A DNA stretch of 64,000 nucleotides from Mesaphorura yosii (Eukaryota; Arthropoda; Collembola; Poduromorpha; Tullbergiidae). Positions 59,530 to 64,000 of the stretch are shown here, in pieces (position 1 is the stretch's first letter; each line of letters begins with the position of its first letter). Made by a program: the position numbers and the translations under genes. The DNA is taken from positions 112,261 to 176,260 of the forward strand of contig WIXG01000147.1 of the NCBI GenBank assembly GCA_009869945.1, given 5' to 3'. Below the pieces are notes generated by a model, which saw only the letters and a list, made by a program, of their open reading frames with translations, was not told where the DNA came from and made no database searches.

Positions 59530-61222
59530 GTTGCGCGATTTTGTATAACATTTTTGAAGTTGATTCTTTCTCGCAACTGCACCAGATAGAGTCAATTGAA
59601 TTTTTTTAACAATTGTTTTTCGTAGCTCTAAGCTGTAAGCATAAATAAATGGATATTAGTATTTATTTAAAAGGACCTTACCGGTTAAGACCCGATTTCT
59701 GGCCAACCTCTCGCGATTGACGAGTCATATATCAATCGAAAGCTTATAGCCTAAGGACTTAAGAAAAAAATATTTCACATTAAAATTCGAAGGCCTGCGC
59801 CCACAGTGGCCGATCGCATTTTGACCAAGTTCGACCTTTTGACTCTAAATAGCTCGAAAATGAAGAGTCATGTTAAAAAAGTTATTGAAGTAGACAAACA
59901 TCTTTCTTGGTGTAGATTCTGAGAAAAAAATCAAATCGCCGTTCTCACCTATTGTAACCCATTTCACGAGGGATTTTTTGAATTTATGCACTGTTTTTTG
60001 GTCCCACACATTTTTCGTGGAACTGTTGAGCAACATGGGATTCATTTCCATAATCTGCCATCAATGACCAAAATCCGACCACAAATAGCTGAGATATGGC
60101 CAGTCCACGTTTTAGGCCCAAACCCTGTAGGATCTTTGAGCCTCCTTTTAACAGTCTTCCATTTTTCATTGGTTCAGCCCCATTCATTCGGGTGTGGGTT
60201 TGGGACATGAACGTGTTTTGGATTGTAGAGTCTGTGAACGGGCGAATGAAAAATGTCCAGGTTTTTCGACCATGTCATCCCGAATATCTGCTTGGCTCAA
60301 GATAAGCTTGGCCACCTTCTCCGAATAGCGAATACCGGTAAGCTCCTTTACATGAACGAAGAGTCTACCTTCATTCCGATTGTGATTCCATGAACAGAGG
60401 GCATTTTTAGCAATAATGTCAAGCAAGACAGAAAAATAATGACCCGTGTGTGTCGTCAATGATCATATTGCCATTGCGTTGCGGCTAAATTGGAGAATCC
60501 ACTTAGCGACATGACGCCGTAATTGCATTATAATTGTGCTCAAGGTCCTTCAACCTATTGAGAGAATCATTGAAATGATTTCACTCCTAAGCAACCTTCA
60601 CCTATTGTGTTCATGTTTCACGAGTCCGAACGGTGAAGTCGTAAAGTTCAATTTCCTGAGATTCTCGAGCACGATAATCGACGACGCAGGTTTCATTTGG
60701 GGTTTACCACGTCCCACGCCTACTTTAGATAATTGAATCACGAAATTGGAAAACCTAACATTTGAAAGCAAGTATTCTTCAACAGGGACAAAGACAATTC
60801 AGCTATTTCGTTCGTGGAAATGGCAATGTGTGTCACATGAAACCAATTCCAATTAGACGACCACAGACAGAGCAATAATATTTATCAAGGGTGTGTGCGC
60901 TTGTCTTTTCCGCTCAGATCCCCATGTTAATTAGATCCTATAGATATCACACGTGCCGCAATCCTGTCTGATAGCAGGCAGCAAGCAGCGCTAGACAAGG
61001 TCCGCAGGAAAAGCCAACCGGAGAAAGCCCATGGGAAAATATTTACTGTACTTTTCCGTGCTTAATTGGATGAATCTTTCCGTGTCAACAAGTTTCACAG
61101 GCGTCTCGCCATAAGTTCTACGTCGGACAAAGTAATGCTCGTGTTCCATACTTGTGAGGACAAGCTTCAGTATCACGTTCAAGTGAATCCTTCTAAGTCC
61201 CATCCTCGTTGAAGGTGAAGGC
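59530..61222. other. Intergenic stretch between EIF3C and the gustatory receptor; possibly repeat-derived
   Basis: About 1.7 kb. Minus frames at 60184-60459 and 60991-61203 are open but carry no domain I know. The block 59690-60480 mixes short direct and inverted words and could be an old mobile element; this is not established. The right end contains the receptor promoter. Confidence 0.3.
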
Positions 61223-61229
61223 TATAAAT
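61223..61229 (+). promoter_or_regulatory. TATA box of the gustatory receptor gene
   Basis: TATAAAT lies about 77 bp upstream of the chosen ATG at 61300, so transcription starting about 30 bp downstream leaves a roughly 45-base leader. It is the clearest TATA box in the window. Confidence 0.55.
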
Positions 61230-61299
61230 TGGGCTTTCACCATAATACGTAGTTTAGTGTCAATAAAATATTTCACTGTGCTGAAAGGTGAGGTGCAAG

Positions 61300-62921
61300 A
61301 TGAGGAAATTCTACTTCAACGAAATCGTTCCAATTTACCCCAAGACAAAGGTAATTTCAGTGACTAGTCAGGAGCCTCAGCATCCAAACGACCGTCATAA
61401 CCAGGAGAAGTCGGTCGAGAGTTTGTATCCCAGTCGCCACGCGTCCGCAAAGGATGAGGCACTGGAATACCTCAGCGTCTTCTTCAACTTTGGCTACTTC
61501 TTCCACTACTTGCCGTACCGTTTTAAAAGATCCCCAGGCACGGGCGCGTACACAATCCACACGAGCCTGGCACACAAGATCGTATGCGCCCTTGTTCACG
61601 TGCTGACGTTATTCCGTTTCATCACCGTCCTCCGTGAAGTGCAGGTGACTCACGCGGATCCAACCTCCTACTTTGTCATCGCACGGAACTTCGCTACCTG
61701 CATTTACATGTTTACGTTCATGTTCTCCTTCTGGAAGAATCAACTCGTGTTTCAAGACATTTTCAAAGAAATCGGCAGTAAGAGCCAGCTCTTTAGAAGG
61801 GACCAACAAGTTTCTGCAAATGGCACCATTTTCAGCATTCGGACCATTGCCTACTTGCTCTGCATTCTGTACACATTAATTTCGTTAATGAATGTCGTTT
61901 TTGGGCACGGACTGCTGCGTATGTCCGAATGGAGCCTGCGTGGTCTGCTGGAGAAACATGCGACATACACGAGATTCATGTTTTTTATGGAAGGGAACGC
62001 AACGGGCTCTGACTTGGACTTGGACAGCGTGGGTGGTGAAGTACACGAAATCTCAATGGATTCGATCACAATTTATTTCCTGACAATTGTGCACCTCTGC
62101 ATTCATTTCTACTTCAAGCTGGGTGCTCATTACGCGGATTTGAGCATCTTAATTTGTGCGCTGACCCTCCAACATTTGACGCGGCGGTTTACGGCTTCCT
62201 TTCAGCATCACGGGCAGGATCAAATCTCCACCGTAAGTGAGCTGGTTCAGTCTCCAACTAATTTAATCCTGGGACTGGCCGTACTGGATCTAATGCCACT
62301 GTACCCTTTAGATTCTGGATCAATACAATGCTCTGAAGGCGGTTGCTCGGAAGATCAACATTGGAATCGGGGCGATCACGCTCTGCTGCATGCTTGAAGC
62401 GATGCCGTACTACGCAACACACATTGGTGACATTCTAAACATATCACAAGATTGGTTTGTCCGATTTCGGTACCTCTTCTTCATTGCCAACTTTTGCTCC
62501 ATCATTATTGTTTCGGCCGATATTTCGCACAAGGTTCGACTTTGTTTTACTATGATGACTTGGAGAGGTTTACAAATTGCTCATTTCCAAGTGACTAATT
62601 TATTCGTCTGCGTTTGTAGGTTGGCTTATTGCAGGAATGGCTAAATGAAGACTTCAATTACGTTTCGATTCCACAACAAAAACTTGTTGTGTTGACAAAC
62701 GAGCTAACGTACTCCAGAATTGGGCTTTCGGCTATGGGACTTTTCAACATCACTTACGGATTCATTGGATCGGTAATTATGTCATAACCACATCTTGCTG
62801 TTCGACCTGAGACTGATTTCTGAATGATAATTTGCAGCTCATCAGTATTGTCGTCATGTACGTGGTCATCATACTGCAGTTTAAAACCTCACTAGAAGCA
62901 TGTCAACCAATTCACCATTGA
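61300..62921 (+). CDS. Gustatory receptor (arthropod 7TM chemoreceptor family)
   Basis: Four exons, 61300-62232, 62312-62533, 62620-62772 and 62838-62921, join in frame (all introns phase 0) to 463 residues. Seven hydrophobic helices are spaced over residues of about 85-450. The last exon reads ISIVVMYVVIILQFK, a variant of the TYhhhhhQF signature of arthropod gustatory receptors, with M in place of T. A late phase-0 intron just before TM7 is typical of the family. These proteins have an intracellular N terminus and form ligand-gated cation channels in sensory neurons. The ligand cannot be inferred. The N terminus has a long soluble part (about 70 residues) before TM1. AATAAA is at 62991-62996. 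Confidence 0.85.
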
Positions 62922-62990
62922 AAATCACTCTTTTACTGCTTTGTTTTGCCAACTTCTTCATTGAGCAATGTATCAGAATAATATTTCGAA

Positions 62991-62996
62991 AATAAA
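62991..62996 (+). terminator. Polyadenylation signal of the gustatory receptor gene
   Basis: AATAAA 70 bp after the stop codon. Confidence 0.6.
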
Positions 62997-63125
62997 CTTA
63001 TCTGTAGAACTTTGACATCTGACATTTCGAGTTTCTCGATAATTGCAACGCCTCGGTTCTTGTCGTCTATTTAAAGTGGTACAAACGGCGATCCGGCAGC
63101 GGCGTTTCGATTACCAGGAGATTAA

Positions 63126-63424
63126 ATTGTGTAGATGCAATTCTGACTATGCACTAACAGCCAGCGGACATTGTGGTTATAGACACGGTCAAGATTGCAA
63201 AGCTAGAACATGCAGCGACTTGCTTTCTTGTGTGGAGGGCAAATGTAGCTGCAAGTACCGTCCAGTTGCAGTTAGACACCCTGCCCAAATGCGATACCTT
63301 GGCTGGACTGCGATGCCGAGATGTTGTCTGTTCTTGTCCGGACGACTTCAAAACATATGACCAGAAGCTAAGGAAATGTGTTGATCTGGTTGGCTCACGT
63401 TGTGGACTAAACGGGTCAAGCTGA
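63126..63424 (+). pseudogene. Broken EB-like cysteine-rich secreted protein gene (frameshift)
   Basis: Two plus frames each encode clear cysteine-rich EB-like modules. In one, KLCRCNSDYALTASGHC is followed by CSDLLSCVEGKCSCK (to about 63255). In another, LPKCDTLAGLRC, VVCSCPDDFKTYDQKLRKC and GSRCGL run to a TGA at 63422-63424. They must be joined by a frameshift near 63255-63270, where no intron long enough could fit (the GT and AG available are about 12 bases apart). No signal peptide is found directly upstream. It is therefore probably a decayed or misassembled relative of the neighbouring gene at 63668. A sequencing indel is an alternative. Confidence 0.55.
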
Positions 63425-63667
63425 GTCAGGAATGCAAAGTGCAAAGCATCCACAAAGTTCGATAAATTTTGACACGTCCATGACCTGTTGGATGTTGGAC
63501 CATGTTATTAGCTATCAGGCCCCATTCATGTTCAGAGAATTCATCTCCTGCCTACTCCACTTGATACTTGTTCTTCGTCCTCATTCTCCATCTACTCAAC
63601 AATCAATTCTGTCCGAGAGAAGCAGCTGAAAAGGCAACTCATACTTGCGTCGGTTCTGTCAACAAAG
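63425..63667. other. Short spacer before the EB-like gene
   Basis: This 243-bp stretch presumably holds the promoter of the 63668 gene. No coding support. Confidence 0.4.
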
Positions 63668-63931
63668 ATGGAGACCAAATTCTTCGTCTCCATCATTATA
63701 ATTTGCGCTGCCTTGATCCTGATTAGTGCACAAGTTGAAGGAGGTGCATTGCGAAGTGGATTCGGCGAGCCCTGTGACCACAATCTCAAATGCAACAAGA
63801 GCCAGTGGTTGAGCTGCCAAGAGGGAATTTGCGACTGCACCAAGCCAGACGAAATGATCTTCGATATCTGGAAGTCAAAATGCGTCTCCAAGGCCGGTGG
63901 GAGACCAAATTCTTCGTCTCCATCATTATAA
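63668..63931 (+). CDS. Small secreted cysteine-rich EB-like protein, 3' end disrupted by a repeat
   Basis: The ATG at 63668 starts a signal peptide (hydrophobic IIIICAALILISA core, cut probably after QVEGG), followed by a module with six cysteines: C-x5-C-x7-C-x5-C-x-C and a later C in KSKCVSK. This spacing and the WLSCQEGICDC core resemble the EB module found in expanded arthropod secreted families. In relatives a further Cys-containing stretch follows. Here, after KAGG, the frame runs into a copy of the gene's own 5' end out of register and stops at 63929-63931. The last 10 or so residues are therefore artificial or rearranged. The true 3' end is missing from the window. Confidence 0.7.
   Translation: METKFFVSIIIICAALILISAQVEGGALRSGFGEPCDHNLKCNKSQWLSCQEGICDCTKPDEMIFDIWKSKCVSKAGGRPNSSSPSL
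63670..63770 (+). repeat. 101-bp direct repeat, first copy
   Basis: Identical over 101 bases to 63900-64000 (period 230 bp). It covers the signal-peptide coding part of the EB-like gene. Confidence 0.95.
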
Positions 63932-64000
63932 TTTGCGCTGCCTTGATCCTGATTAGTGCACAAGTTGAAGGAGGTGCATTGCGAAGTGGATTCGGCGAGC
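63900..64000 (+). repeat. 101-bp direct repeat, second copy, reaching the window end
   Basis: Exact copy of 63670-63770. It may extend past base 64000. The offset of 230 bp is not a multiple of three, so it breaks the reading frame. Confidence 0.95.

Noticed and set aside
60991-61203. Minus-strand 70-residue frame just upstream of the gustatory receptor
   Set aside because: It has an ATG and plausible composition but no homology I recognise, no splice partner and no polyadenylation signal nearby.

Overview
The window is animal nuclear DNA: genes are split by short GT-AG introns (mostly 50-150 nt), AATAAA signals follow many stop codons, and the proteins are metazoan housekeeping orthologs. 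A chemoreceptor of the arthropod gustatory-receptor type (61.3-62.9 kb) and a small cysteine-rich EB-like secreted protein (63.7 kb) point to an arthropod. A springtail (Collembola) is my best guess, at low to moderate confidence.

Layout. 0-0.93 kb: one terminal-inverted-repeat element, truncated by the window edge. 1.35-1.76 kb: last coding exon of an unidentified plus-strand gene. 3.1-3.9 kb (-): small MYND zinc-finger protein. 4.7-26.1 kb (+): CCDC174, with one intron of 19.6 kb that hides a complete three-exon Ly6/three-finger GPI-type protein gene on the opposite strand (8.9-17.7 kb). 26.2-26.7 kb (-): RNA polymerase III subunit RPC9/CRCP. 29.0-29.9 kb (+): TLC-domain membrane protein. 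30.6-31.2 kb (-): DYNLT1. 31.6-32.2 kb (+) SDHAF2 followed almost at once by IRAK1BP1 (+, 32.3-33.4 kb). 33.7-36.7 kb (-): SPSB3. 39.4-41.9 kb (+): CPSF3/CPSF73. 42.3-47.2 kb (-): 5-oxoprolinase. 47.7-48.7 kb (+): exosome subunit EXOSC4/RRP41. 49.1-50.5 kb (-): two-pore-domain potassium channel. 51.9-52.3 kb (-): PTRHD1. 52.6-54.3 kb (-): unknown single-pass membrane protein. 54.8-55.4 kb (-): SF3B6/p14. 55.9-59.5 kb (+): eIF3c. 61.3-62.9 kb (+): gustatory receptor. 63.1-64.0 kb: one broken and one apparently intact EB-like cysteine-rich gene, the latter cut by a 101-bp direct repeat.

From 3 to 60 kb most genes stand as divergent or convergent neighbours: MYND/CCDC174, CRCP/TLC, DYNLT1/SDHAF2, SPSB3/CPSF3, OPLAH/EXOSC4 and SF3B6/eIF3c all start head to head. 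Many act in gene expression (CCDC174, RPC9, CPSF73, RRP41, SF3b14, eIF3c). The last 4 kb changes character to sensory and secreted lineage-specific genes.

The observations I consider most worth checking are the potassium channel whose two selectivity filters both lack the usual threonine, the antisense Ly6 gene nested in the giant CCDC174 intron, the possible SDHAF2-IRAK1BP1 two-gene transcript, the inverted-repeat element, and the repeat-broken EB-like gene at the right end. All gene models were built by eye from reading frames and splice sites; homologies are from recalled family sequences, not database searches.
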